A DNA stretch of 64,000 nt from Punica granatum. Taxonomy: Eukaryota; Streptophyta; Magnoliopsida; Myrtales; Lythraceae. The stretch lies in assembly GCF_007655135.1 (NCBI RefSeq), contig NC_045131.1:7316001-7380000 (forward strand), written 5' to 3'. The notes below the pieces were generated by a model that made no database searches, was not told where the DNA came from, and saw nothing but the letters and a program-made list of their open reading frames with translations. Shown here in pieces: positions 48,891-60,861 of this stretch. Each line of letters starts with the position of its first letter. Position 1 is the first letter of the stretch. Position numbers and translations under genes: made by a program.

Positions 48891-48992
48891 GCAGTGGTAA
48901 CCCGCGAGCTTTCATTCAATCACCCCACGGTCCATCAAATTCAATCTCTGTCTTCCGAATTCATATCTGAAGAGATCAGAGTTTTAGAGAAA

Positions 48993-51793
48993 ATGGAGAT
49001 AGCCCTGAGACTACTCGATAGTAAGGTTGTGATGGCAGTCGCGGTTGTATTCTTTCTGAGGCTGGTGTTCCGGCTGTACAATGCGCTCATCGTGAAGCCG
49101 AGGAAACTCCGCCAGATGCTCAAGGAGCAAGGGATCGACGGGCCGCACCAAACTCTGCTGCTCGGGAACATTAGGGAAATAAGAAAGGCAAGGACCTCTA
49201 GTTCCCCGAAGGCCGCCCCGGGGGTGAAGCCCATCCACCACGACTGCGCCGGGGCCCTCTTCCCGTTCTTCGATCAATGGAGGAAGCAATATGGTAAGTA
49301 TTCCTCCCCTCTCTTTCCTTTCCCTCTATATTCCTAGATCCAAATAGAAAGTCAGACAATTGCCCTATTTTAACTTTCCAATGAAATTAATTCTATAGTT
49401 CGAATTCCTTATATATATATATATATATATTAGATTTCTATACATAATTTCTTTCCTCACATATTTAACACCGACTACCTTGATATCCGAAGATGTCTGT
49501 TCTTTTTTTAAGCCAACCGTTCTAAGCCAAAGCATCGCACATGAAGCTCTATCTCTCATCATGTTTAAATCTTGTATTGCAGTATTGTGACACACTTCTT
49601 CGCATAACTAAAAGGTTTTCTGGTAAAATTTTTCATACATCCATTCATTTTTCGTGTCTTTTTTTATTGATTTATAGATCTCTTTATAATCGGATATTTT
49701 TTTATAACATTATGCGGATACTTAATTTATTAGGTAAGACTCATTTTCACTTAGCCATCGAATTTAGTTCATCCCACAAGGTGCTCCGAGCGGAAGAGTT
49801 TTTTTTTTTTTTGATAGGTAACGAGCGGAAGAGTTTTTTCTTTTTTTAAGAGTTAATTATTTAAATAGAGTGACGAAATAATATTCAAAATATTGGGTTT
49901 TGTGTCACAACTAAGAAGTCAACCTTGGCAGCTGTTTGGTCAGTTTTTTTTTTCTTTTTTTGCTGAATCATTACCCTTTCACTTTGGACGTTACACGGGG
50001 TGCTCATGCCTTTCCGATGAGACATACAACCACCAAATATCCCTGGAAAAACAAAATCTGGTCCATTAGAAAATTAATGATGGAACTAATTCTAATGGTG
50101 AGTGAAATTAATGAAGATGCAAAAGGAAGTCGGTGCAGTAAAATTATTCTCAATTTAGAATTACGATATTTCGGATTTAATTCTCATCAGAATTTTATAA
50201 TTTTTTTATTTCGTTTTTTGATCCCTTATAAATTTTTGAATCTATCTTATAATTTAAAAAGAAATTGATGAAGTATGTTTTTAATTTTTTTTTTTGGAGC
50301 AGGTGAAATGTTTGTGTTTGGATTGGGTACCACACAAATAGTGTACGTGACGCAGCCAGACGTGGTGAAGGACATGACCACCTGCACCTCCCTCGACCTT
50401 GGAAAGCCGTCGTACCAGCACAAGGAGCGTGGCCCGCTTCTCGGCCAGGGCATCCTCACCTCCAACGGCGCCGTCTGGGCGCACCAGAGGAAGATACTCG
50501 CCCCCGAACTCTACATGGAGAAGGTCAAGGTACGTACGCATGCGTTAACACACATATATCTACACATGACGTACGCCCCCCCTCATTAAAAGGTTATTGA
50601 TTTGATCCTAGAACTTAATTTTGACGTCGATCGGGAATGGTGCAAATTTTTCTAGGGAATGGTGGGTCTGGTGAACGAGTCGACAGCCACACTGGTGAAG
50701 TCATGGAAGAGCCTTGTAGAGGACGGTGCGGGAGAGGCGGAGGTCAACATCGACGAGCACATGAGGAGCTTCTCCGGAGACGTGATCTCGAGGGCCTGCT
50801 TCGGGAGCAACTACGCCAAGGGAGAGGAGATCTTCGTGAAGCTCAGAGCTCTCCAGGAGGCCATGTCCAAGAAGGTCCTGTCCACCGGCATCCCCGGGAT
50901 GAGGTACATCCCGACGAAGAGCAACCGGGAGGCGTGGGCCCTGGAGAAGGAGGTGAAGACGCTGATCCTGGACGTGGTGAAGGAGAGGCAGGCGGCCGCC
51001 TACGAGAAGGACCTGCTCCAGATGGTGCTCGAGGGCGCTAAGAACAGCGACCTGAGCCAGGAGGCCACCGACCGATTCATCGTCGACAACTGCAAGAACA
51101 TATACCTGGCCGGGTTCGAGACGACCGCTGTATCCGCCACATGGAGCCTGATGCTCCTCGCTGCCTACCCTGAATGGCAGGACCGTGTCCGATCTGAGGC
51201 CCTCGAGATATGCGGCGGCCGCCTCCCCGACTCCGACATGCTCCGCAAGATGAAGCAGGTCAGGCGAATACTACATTCTAATCTCATCGACATTGAAGAT
51301 ATATATTATGAAACATGTAATGCTTCGAACAAAAACTAAACTTAATTTCCCTCTCTTTTGCTTGCAGCTCAACATGGTGATCCACGAGTCGCTCCGGCTG
51401 TATTCCCCGGTGCCGGTTGTCTCGAGAGAGGCCCTAAAGAACATGAAGTTCGGGGACCTCAAGGTGCCCGAAGGAGTAAACGTGTGGAGCCTGGTGCTGA
51501 ATCTGCACACTGACCCGGAAATCTGGGGCCCAGACGCATTCGAGTTCAATCCCGAGAGGTTCGCCAACGGGATTACTGGCGCGTGCAAGCTCCCCCACCT
51601 GTACATGCCCTTTGGGGTCGGGCCTCGGGTGTGCCTCGGGCAGAACCTTGCGATGGTAGAGCTCAAGATCCTTCTGTCTCAGCTCGTGTGCAACTTCTCC
51701 TTCACCCTTTCCCCCAAGTACGTCCACTCCCCGGCTCTTCGGCTGGTCATTGAGCCCGAATTCGGTGTCGATATCCTGGTGAAGAAGTTGTGA
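48993..51793 (+). CDS. Cytochrome P450, CYP714 family (copy 1, intact)
   Basis: Four exons (48993-49293, 50303-50529, 50656-51258, 51368-51793; GT-AG introns) give 518 residues. An N-terminal membrane anchor (VVMAVAVVFFLRLVFRLY) is followed by a CYP714-like start (KLRQMLKEQGIDGPHQTLLL, FPFFDQWRKQYG). The I-helix motif AGFETT is at 328-333, ExxR (ESLR) at 384-387, PERF at 439-442, and the haem loop FGVGPRVCLG at 459-468 with ligand Cys466. All catalytic landmarks are present. CYP714 enzymes (CYP72 clan, ER-bound) oxidise gibberellins and related diterpenoids, often lowering active gibberellin. The subfamily cannot be fixed by eye. An in-frame extension upstream has no clear start and overlaps the leader; I choose the ATG just before the anchor. 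Exons are GC-rich, introns AT-rich. Copy 2 lies 2.3 kb downstream. Confidence 0.93.
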
Positions 51794-53064
51794 TAGCCGT
51801 CAACCATCGAGTTCCGATCTAAATAATTCCATATCTATCGATCACACAAACCCTATATAGCTTTGTTTCACCCGTTCCTTTCGGTTTTTCCTTTTCCTTT
51901 TCCTTAATCGGGCATGGAGCACCCTTTTACTGTATCAATTGTTTTGAGTCTCTGTAAGTTCTATACGCCATCCATTGTACATGCGGGGCCCTAATGAAAG
52001 AGAGATGATAATTTCCATTTTCTCTTTGGTTGAGTTGGACTGATGGACCTCTTAAACGAGGGTTATGGCAGTTCTGTATTTGGTCTGGTTAGGAAAAATT
52101 CCTCTCTTTTTTTTTTCATATATTTGGTAAGATCATGAAACGTCCTCAACTCATTACCCGAAGCTGATTTCAGTTGGGACTTCAACTTTCCTTGGTCACG
52201 AGTACTTCAAGTGTATAAGATGACTATTTCTGAACACAATCTCAACCCGACAAAAATTAGAATAAAAGAAGATGGATAATAGTCCATCTAGCTTTCTCAA
52301 CCTTCCCAATGGGCCAAAACCATCACTCGCCAATTCTCATCCACCCCAAGAGAGCTTTTTAAGCCCGTTATTGTTCCTTCCTCTTTAGTGCTTTCAAATG
52401 TTCAATTGGCCAAAACTAATTTAGATTTGCACGGGTTATTCTCCTTCCTTTATTCATAAACTGTAACCATTTCAAATCTCAAAAAATAAGTGTACCCCTA
52501 AACATGAGCTCTCAAAAGGTGTATTTATCATCAAACATGGAGGTGAATTGTGCAATTATTTTTACTTTTCTTTCATTTATGATTTTGGATTTTAAATATG
52601 AAAATTGGGATCTACCCTCTTGCTTTTTATATTAATTATTAATCATTGATTGTTCTTGAAGATGAATTACCTAAAAAATTTTCTGACCGTTAATTAATAG
52701 CTCCTCAATCTTATATCACTTTTAGCTTGCGTTTGTTTTCGAGTTGGATAATGATCTAACTCAACTTTATTTTATGAAATAACTGCAAGTATTAAAAAAT
52801 ATATCGATGTTTGAGAATATATATGTATATATGTGTATAAAGATGTGAAAATAGATGCGAAATTTATCATTAAAAATTAATATGTATATATCAATGTGAA
52901 AATTGATAAAAAATTTATTATTAAAGAATTGACTATAAAAATGATTAGAAAAAAGTATAAAAAATAATTGTTGGAATGTATATTTCCACCTTCACATTCT
53001 CGAAGGAGTGGTAGTATAAATTCCCACCAAGGAGGTGAAAAAGTGTAATATTTTTCAACTTGCG
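51794..53064. other. 3' flank of CYP714 copy 1, end of duplication unit 1
   Basis: This aligns with 57354 onward in unit 2 (shared CATCGAGTTCCGATCTAA, GGTCACGAGTACTTCAAGTG, GATGGATAATAGTCCATCTA). From about 52724 to 53049 it contains the left part of a MITE (GCTTGCGTTTGTTTTCGAG) that is complete in unit 2 (about 59322-59772). It breaks off where unit 2 begins. Confidence 0.6.
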
Positions 53065-53994
53065 CATGAAACGCTCCCGCACAAAGTGATACCATGTAAA
53101 ATACCAATGGGCTTATAAGCGATTGAACCAATCTCCAACCCAAAAGCTCGAGCTGATAGGTTATAGTATCAAATCACTTATAAACCCGTGGATTTATCTT
53201 TAGTTTTTCCATGTGGGATAATAAGTCTCAACATCCGCCATCACGTGGCAACGTATGGCTTTAATGCTTCACCTACACGTGTCACGTGGACTTCGAACTG
53301 ATACATTGTGGTACCCAATCACTTATAAACCTGTGAATTTCTCTTTAATTTTTCGTGTGGGATAATATGCCTCAACACCCATCCTCACATGGCAACGTGT
53401 GGCTTTAATGCTTCACCTGCACGTGTCTCGTGAACTTGAATGCCCGGTCTCAAGAACTGACTATGAGCCGAGACTAGATTTCCATGCTCGGAACTTAATC
53501 ACGGGGGACTTCTTCTTACACCTTGGGCAATAGGAGGAGGGATAATTGATAATGAGGCCACACTTGGGCCGGACTAAGATGAGGCGCAATTTGGCTACCT
53601 CGAAACTAGACTTAGCATGGTGTAACCCCACATGTGGGTACGAAAGCGTAACTTGCTCTGATACCATGAAGAAATGGCAGTGTACTGGCTGAAGCCTCCC
53701 ATGCTTTGTGAGGTAAATTTCATTAGAATATATAGTCATATACAATGTTCTAAGTATGGAATCTATCTATACATGATCTGTATAAAGTAAGCTATAATGA
53801 CAAATATTCCTACAGTATGTGCTAATCTTCTCTATTAATGCAGAAGAAATATTTGGCAGGTTAATAATATTTTTCAGCTATACATACAATTAAGCTATAA
53901 TGACAAATATTCCTACAAGATGTGCTAATCTTCTCTATTAATACAGAAGAAATATTTGGCAGGTTAATACTAATTTTCGGTTGTACATACAGTT
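53065..53994 (-). mobile_element. Truncated second copy of the copia element with local tandem repeats
   Basis: This starts inside copia internal sequence (GCATGAAACGCTCC, as at 47634). It has a well-kept primer site complement GCTCTGATACCA at 53655-53666 and an LTR beginning TG at 53667. Two tandem duplications occurred within it: about 145 bp (53150-53294 and 53295-53439, sharing AATCACTTATAAAC) and 103 bp at the LTR end (53789-53891 and 53892-53994, sharing AAGCTATAATGACAAATATT). The LTR lacks the MITE present in copy 1. Confidence 0.72.
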
Positions 53995-54141
53995 TTTATA
54001 ATTTATTTTTTCTTTTTCTTTGGGTTCATGATATTATATCATTCAGTCATCCGGTCAAACTATCTAAAAAAAAAATACAACACATTGTATATATCTCTGC
54101 CTTCCAAATTCATATCTGAAGAGATTAGAGTTTTAGAGAAA

Positions 54142-57100
54142 ATGGAGATAGCCCTGAGATTATTCGATCGTAAGGTTGTGACGGCGGTCGCGGTTGTGTT
54201 CTTTCTGAGGCTGGTGTTCCGGCTGTACAATACGCTTGTCGTGAAGCCGAGGAAGCTCCGCCAAATGCTCAAGGAGCAAGGGATCGATGGGCCGCACCAG
54301 ACCCTACTGCTCGGGAACATTAGGGAAATAAGAAAGGCAAGGACCTCTAGTTCCCCGAAGGCCTCCCCGGGGGTGAAGCCCATCCACCACGACTGTGCCG
54401 GGGCCCTCTTCCCGTTCTTCGAACAATGGAGGAAGCAATATGGTAAGCTCTCCCTCCTCTCTCTTTCCTTTCCCTCTATTTTTCCGAATCCAAATAAAAA
54501 GTCGGCAATTGTCTTTTTTAATTTTCCAATGAAATTATCATATCGACTATTAATTCAATAGTCCGATTCCTTATATTAAATTTCTATATATAATTTCTTT
54601 CCTCATAAATTTAAGACCTCTCTTCTTTTTGAAAGCCAACAGTTCTAAGCCAAAGCATTCACATGAAGCTCTATCTCTCATCATGTATAAATCTTGCATT
54701 GCAGCATTTTGGCACGGTTCCTCGTATAATTAAAAGGTTTTATGATAAAATTTTCCATACATCGTTCCTTTTTCGTGTCTTTTTTATTATTTAATTTATG
54801 GATCTCTTTATAATTAGATATTTTTTTATAACATTACGTTAATTAAGACTAATTTTCACTTAGGCATCGAATTTAGTTCATCCCACAAGGTGCTCCGAGC
54901 GAAGAGATTTTTCTTATTTTAAAAAAGAGTTAATTATTTAAATAGAGTGACGAAATAATATTCAAAATATTGGCTTTTGTGTCACAGCCAAGAAGTCCAC
55001 CTTGGCAGCTGTTTGGTCAATTATTTTCATCTAGATTTCCCATTTGCTTTCTTTTGCTTCGGGACCCTTTTCACTTTGGACGTTCCACGGGGTGCTCATC
55101 CCTTTCTGATATGACTTACAACTACCAAATATCAACATATTTTGCTAAAATGTAAATCGAAGCTCTTAGATTTTTCATCCAACATAGATATGTTATTTAG
55201 ATATAAATTTTAAAAATAAGCGAAACCTATTACCCGTAATTGCCGGTCCAGTTACTATGGGATTGGGCTCCATGTCAAGCAGTTCACCTTCATTCGTACT
55301 TAATGTAAAGTTCCGTCATTTTATCGATCATTGATGAACCAACAAGAAATTTGGCCTGCGCTTTTTGGATTTCATTTTTGGATAAGAAGCATGTGCATTG
55401 AGCTTTCGTTCGATCACATAATTTTCCTTGATGATGATCTGTGTGTGACTAGCGAAGTAAAAAAATTGTTTAGCACTTCCCCCGAAAATCCAATAAAATC
55501 GGCCTGGTGATTGAGACAGAAGAAAAAGGATTCTCGAATGAATTATTCAGACCAAACGAATGAAGACAAAAACTGGGGTCCTCCATTATTTGATCTCCCG
55601 GGTAAAAAAATCTGGTCCATTAGAAAATTAATGATGGAACTAATTCTAATGGTGAGTGAAATCAATGAAGATGCAAAAGGAAGTTGGTGCAGTAAAATTA
55701 TTCTCAATTTAGAATTACGATGTTTCGAATTTAATTCTCATTAGAATTTTATAATTTTTTTATTTTATTTTTTTATCACTTATAAATTTTTAAATCTCTT
55801 TTATAATCGAAAAAAAATTGATGGAGTATGTTTTTATTTTATTTTTTTTGGGAGCAGGTGAAATGTTTGTGTTTGGACTGGGTAACACACAAATAGTGTA
55901 CGTGAAGCAGCCAGACGTGGTGAAGGACATGACCACCTGCACCTCCCTCGACCTTGGAAAGCCGTCGTACCAGCACAAGGAGCGTGGCCCGCTTCTCGGC
56001 CAGGGCATCCTCACCTCCAACGGCACCGTCTGGGCGCACCAGAGGAAGATACTCGCCCCCGAACTCTCCATGGAGAAGGTCAAGGTACGTACGCATGCGT
56101 TAACACACATATATCTACACATGACGTACGGCCCCCCTCATTAAAAGGTTATTGATTTGATCCTAGAACTTAATTTTGACGTCGATCGGGGAATGGTGCA
56201 AATTTCTCTAGGGAATGGTGGGTCTGGTGAACGAGTCGACATCCACACTGGTGAAGTCATGGAAGAGCCTTGTCGAGGACGGTGCGGGGGCGGCAGATAT
56301 CAACATCGACGAGCACATGAGGAGCTTCTCCGGAGACGTGATCTCGAGGGCCTGCTTCGGGAGCAACTACGCCAAGGGAAAGGAGATCTTCGTGAAGCTC
56401 AGAGCTCTCAAGGAGGCCATGTCCAAGAAGGTCCTGTCCACCGGCATCCCCGGGATGAGGTACATCCCGACGAAGAGCAACCGGGAGGGGTTGGGCCCTG
56501 GAGAAGGAGATGAAGACGCTGATCCTGGACGTGGTGAAGGAGAGGCAGGCGGCCGCCTACGAGAAGGACCTACTCCAGATGGTGCTCGAGGGCGCCAAGA
56601 ACAGCGACCTGAGCCAGGAGGCCGCCAACCGGTTCATCGTCGACAACTGCAAGAACATATACCTGGCCGGGTTCGAGACCACCGCTGTATCCGCCACGTG
56701 GAGCCTCATGCTCCTCGCTGCCTACCCTGAATGGCAGGACCGTGTCCGATCTGAGGCCCTCGAGATCTGCGGCAGCCACCTCCCTGACTCCGACATGCTC
56801 CGCAAGATGAAGCAGGTCGGGCGAATACTACATTCTAATCTCATCAACATTGGAGATATATATTATGAAACATGTAATATTTCGAACAAAACCTAAACTT
56901 AATTTCCCGCTCTTTTGCTTGCAGCTCAACATGGTGATCCATGAGTCGCTCCGGCTGTACTCCCCAGTGCCGGTTGTCTCGAGAGAGGCCCTAAAGGACA
57001 TGAAGTTCGGGGACCTCAAGGTGCCCGAGGGAGTAAACGTGTGGAGCCTGGTGCTGAATCTGCACACCGACCCGGAAATCTGGGGCCCAGACGCTTTCGA

Positions 57101-57353
57101 GTTCAACCCCGAGAGGTTCGCCAACGGGATTACTGGCGCCTGCAAGCTCCCCCACCTGTACATGCCCTTCGGCGTTGGGCCCCGGGTGTGCCTCGGGCAG
57201 AACCTTGCGATGGTAGAGCTCAAGATCCTTCTTTCTCAGCTCGTGTGCAACTTCTCCTTCACCCTTTCCCCCAAGTACGTCCACTCCCCGGCTATTCGGC
57301 TGGTCATCGAGCCCGAATTCGGAGTCAATATAATGGTGAAGAAGTTGCGATAG
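54142..57353 (+). pseudogene. Cytochrome P450, CYP714 family (copy 2, frameshifted)
   Basis: The exons correspond one to one to copy 1 (54142-54442, 55858-56084, 56212-56815, 56925-57353) and nearly all protein positions match. Exon 3 is 604 bp against 603 in copy 1: at about 56488-56492 this copy reads GAGGGGTTGGG where copy 1 reads GAGGCGTGGG, a net +1. The frame is lost after about residue 268 and ends at 56730, giving a product of about 348 residues without I-helix, ExxR or haem loop. Downstream sequence in the shifted frame still encodes AGFETT, ESLR, NPERF and FGVGPRVCLG, so decay is recent. About 101 bp including the TATA box is missing upstream. A sequencing error at the G run is the main alternative. 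Intron 1 carries about 470 bp not found in copy 1. Confidence 0.85.
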
Positions 57354-60300
57354 CCGTCAACCATCGAGTTCCGATCTAACCAATTCCATATCTATCGATC
57401 AGACAAACCCTATATGACTTTGTTTCACCCATCCCTTTCGGTTTTTCCTTTTCCTAAATCGGCCATACATCCTTTTACTGTATCAATTGCTTTGAATCTC
57501 TGTAAGTTCTATACGCTATCCATTCTCTCAGGTTGAGTTGGACGGATGGGCCTCTTAAGCGAGGGTTATGGTAGCTCGGTATTCGGTCCGATTAAGAAAA
57601 ATTCCTTTTTTTTTTTCTTTTCATATATTCGGTGATATCATGAAACGTCCTCAATTCATTACCTGATATTAATATCCGTTGGGAATTCAACTTTCATTGG
57701 TCACGAGTACTTCAAGTGTATAAGATGATTATTTCCGAACACAATCTCAACCCGACAAAAAATTAGACTAAAAGAAGATGGATAATAGTCCATCTAGCTT
57801 TCTCAACCTTCCCAATGGGCCAAAACCATCACTGGCCATTTCTCACCCACCCAAGAGAGCCTTTTAAGCCCGTTATTGTTCCTTCCTCTTTAGTGCGTTC
57901 GGAAGTTCAATTGGCCCAAATTAATTTAGATTTGCATGGGTTATGCTCCTTCCTTTATTCATAAACTCGGTGAATAATTTGTCGAATCCTAGACACATGC
58001 CAACTTGTTCTGTCCACATGCAACAGATGAATCTCCTTCAAATGGTTGAGGAAGCAACCATCAGTAGAGTCTTTTCGCATCTAATCAGATCCAAATCCGT
58101 AGCCAAAATCTTCTCCTGCAGCTTTAGGTCGGAATAACCTCTTACATAACTGCTATATCGAGACTACTGCGCATGCTGAAAGCGGACGATGTCCGCGGAG
58201 CTGGAGCGAGTACCAGTAGGGTCATCACGAGTATATTCCCCCCGAGCAGTTGGACACAAAACAAAACGAAACAAAAGAACAGGGAAAATCAATCTTTGGT
58301 GGATCTTTTTTTCCTTAGCATAGGATTCCTCCGAGAGTACATGCAAAGGCATGTGGTGTCTAGGAATAAAATAAGACACCCCATTTCCTTTGTTGGCATG
58401 GGGTTCAACCTCCCACAACATGTGCACCTACTATTATTAATATTACGATTTCTTTTTTATTAATTCTGGAAAAGGTAATTCAACATTACAATGTAAATAA
58501 TAGACATATATATATATATATATATGTATGAAGATAGAAATATGGTGGGTCCACCTAATGGCCTCAAAAAGACCGAATTAATTAATGTAATTCTCTCTGA
58601 TTTAATAGTTTTTAAATTTTCAATTTTCAATGAATTACAAATTCTGGGCCGGTCATTCGTTGTTTTGAATTAATATACTTTATTTGCTTCTCATAAAATA
58701 AATTAAATCATTTTATTATGAATATGAAATATATTTATTTTTAAACAATAAATTAAATCATATATATTTTATTAGATATTAAATATATTTGATTTTCAAC
58801 AAACAAATCAAATAAGAAGTATACTTTGACAAACAAAGTATATTTTTAACAAACAAAATACATTTGCTAGTTGTGTGCTCTTTAACTTAGACTTAGGGAA
58901 CACCGATTTCTGTAAGCTATACTAGGTAGTGCTACGCTGACAGGACCAACGCTTACACTGGTTGTTCAATTCGTCTAATATGTTCACGATTGAACACAAG
59001 AGTCCAAACATTGCGTAGTGGATACAGCAAGGTTGCCACTATTGATGCTCACCATTTAACTATAAGAAAAATCATATCCCTTTTAGATATTTTGTATGAT
59101 ACATTATAAAAGATGTGTCTATTATCAAACATGGAGGTGAATTGTTCAATTATTTTTACTTTTCTTTTCATTTATGATTCTAGATTTTAAATATGAAAAT
59201 TGGGACCTATCCACTTGCTTTTGGATATTAATTATTAATCGTTGATGGTTCTTGAAGATGAATTACATAAATATTTTTTGACCGTTATTAATAGTTCCTA
59301 AATCTTATATCACTTTTAGCTTGCATTTGTTTTTAAGTTGGATAATGATCCAACTCAACTTTATTTTGTAGAACAATTGTAAGTGTTGACAAATATATTG
59401 ATATTTGAAAATATATATATATATATACACGTATGTATATATAAATATGAAAGTAGATGCAAAATTTATTATTAAAAATTAATATGTCTATATCGATGTG
59501 AAAATAAATGAAAATTTTATTATTAAAAAAATTATTATAAAAATAATTAAAAAAAGTATGAAAAAGAATTATTGGTAATGGACATTTCCACCAAAATAGG
59601 AATCCACTTTTTCAACCTTTAAGGGAATTTACATTACCACTTCCGAGAGAATGTGAAGGTGAGAATTTAAATTATCACAGCCTAACCAAACATGAAAATC
59701 TAGTGAGTCCCAGGAAAAATAATTTACATTCATGAAAATATGGATGGATTTTCACTCACCAAACGCACTCTAAATGACAGAAAAAACAGAGCAGTAATAA
59801 TTATATTAATTATATTGTTAAATTTAGTAAAGAATAGAATTGAATTGAATAATTTATTTACTTGAAAACCAAATAAAACCACATAATTGATATTCTAGTT
59901 TGTGCCAAGGCACAGGCGGACTAATATTAAAAGAAAGTTAATTTTCTCCAGGTGGTCACCCTCGCCTTAAAATATTTGTCTTTTGGCAAAGCAAAATGCC
60001 TTTCTACAATGCCACCAACCACACAGGTCACAACTGGGGATCCCCCAATTATGCCTTATGCTCTGCCCACTTGCCAATTATACCATTTGCTGTCCCCATC
60101 CCAACTCCCAAAAAGACCGGAGGAAAAGAAAAATTTATAACTCTACGAGAGATACCTCTTGCCCCGCAAAATTCTATCCGATACAAACGGATTATTCAGA
60201 TCCGAAACAATTACAATCATTAATTGTACAATTCCACCAGCAAGTTGTGTCTCCGAGTAAGCTGCAGTGGCACCCCGTGTAACGAGGAGAAGCCGCTGCA

Positions 60301-60456
60301 GTTTATGGCAAAGATCTCTCGGCCAACGTCGACAATCCGAGGACAGGATCACCGAAAAGCTTCTCCCCTCAAGGAAAGGGGAAAATGAGAGGGAAACATG
60401 ATGATATACTATAGAACTCAATAATACATTTCTTTGGGATATAAATTGTTTCAACA

Positions 60457-60487
<31 letters not shown>

Positions 60488-60861
60488 TCCACACCCCTCA
60501 ACATATAACTAACACAAGAATAAATCCAATGAAACCTTTTTTTTTTCTTTTTAAGTTTTACAGGGAAAAAAAAACTGACCTCACAAGACCTAAACCTAAT
60601 GGTGAAGAAGGAAGATTACAGGACATATTTTTTTTTCTTTGGCTTTTTCTCCCCATCAATTATATCCATCCATCTGTTCAAATGTAATTATGAGAAATAA
60701 AGAGAAGAAAGCACCAAAATCTCACCATGATGAATAACTGTTAGCCTACGCTTCATTTTCATCCCTCCACACGGGACTGATGCAATCGTGAAATATATTT
60801 GGGCACGAGTCGGTGAAGCTTAGAGGACACCAGTTTTGTAGGAGAGATGGATTAGAGGATA
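57354..60861. other. 3' flank of CYP714 copy 2, rest of unit 2 and KH gene 3' region
   Basis: 57354-57968 and 59108-59600 align with the flank of copy 1. 57969-59107 (about 1.1 kb) has no counterpart there. A MITE of about 450 bp ends at about 59772 (CCAAACGCACTC then TAA). (TA)n runs lie at 58505-58525 and 60463-60486. From about 60100 to 60861 the sequence may include the 3' UTR of the KH gene. Confidence 0.5.
59322..59772. mobile_element. Tourist-like MITE, about 450 bp
   Basis: The left end TTAGCTTGCATTTG and right end CCAAACGCACTCTAA give a loose inverted repeat with TTA/TAA flanks. The left two thirds matches 52724-53049 in duplication unit 1. Inner inverted pieces (ATTTCCACC and the GGTGAGAATTT region) are visible. 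Borders are approximate. Confidence 0.5.

Noticed and set aside
48894..48992. In-frame upstream extension of CYP714 copy 1
   Set aside because: It would begin at the expected transcription start and put 33 polar residues before the membrane anchor, unlike P450 N-termini. The similar extension in copy 2 only reflects shared leader sequence.
50637..51041. Second open frame across CYP714 exon 3
   Set aside because: Out-of-frame shadow of a GC-rich exon; copy 2 shows the same shadow.
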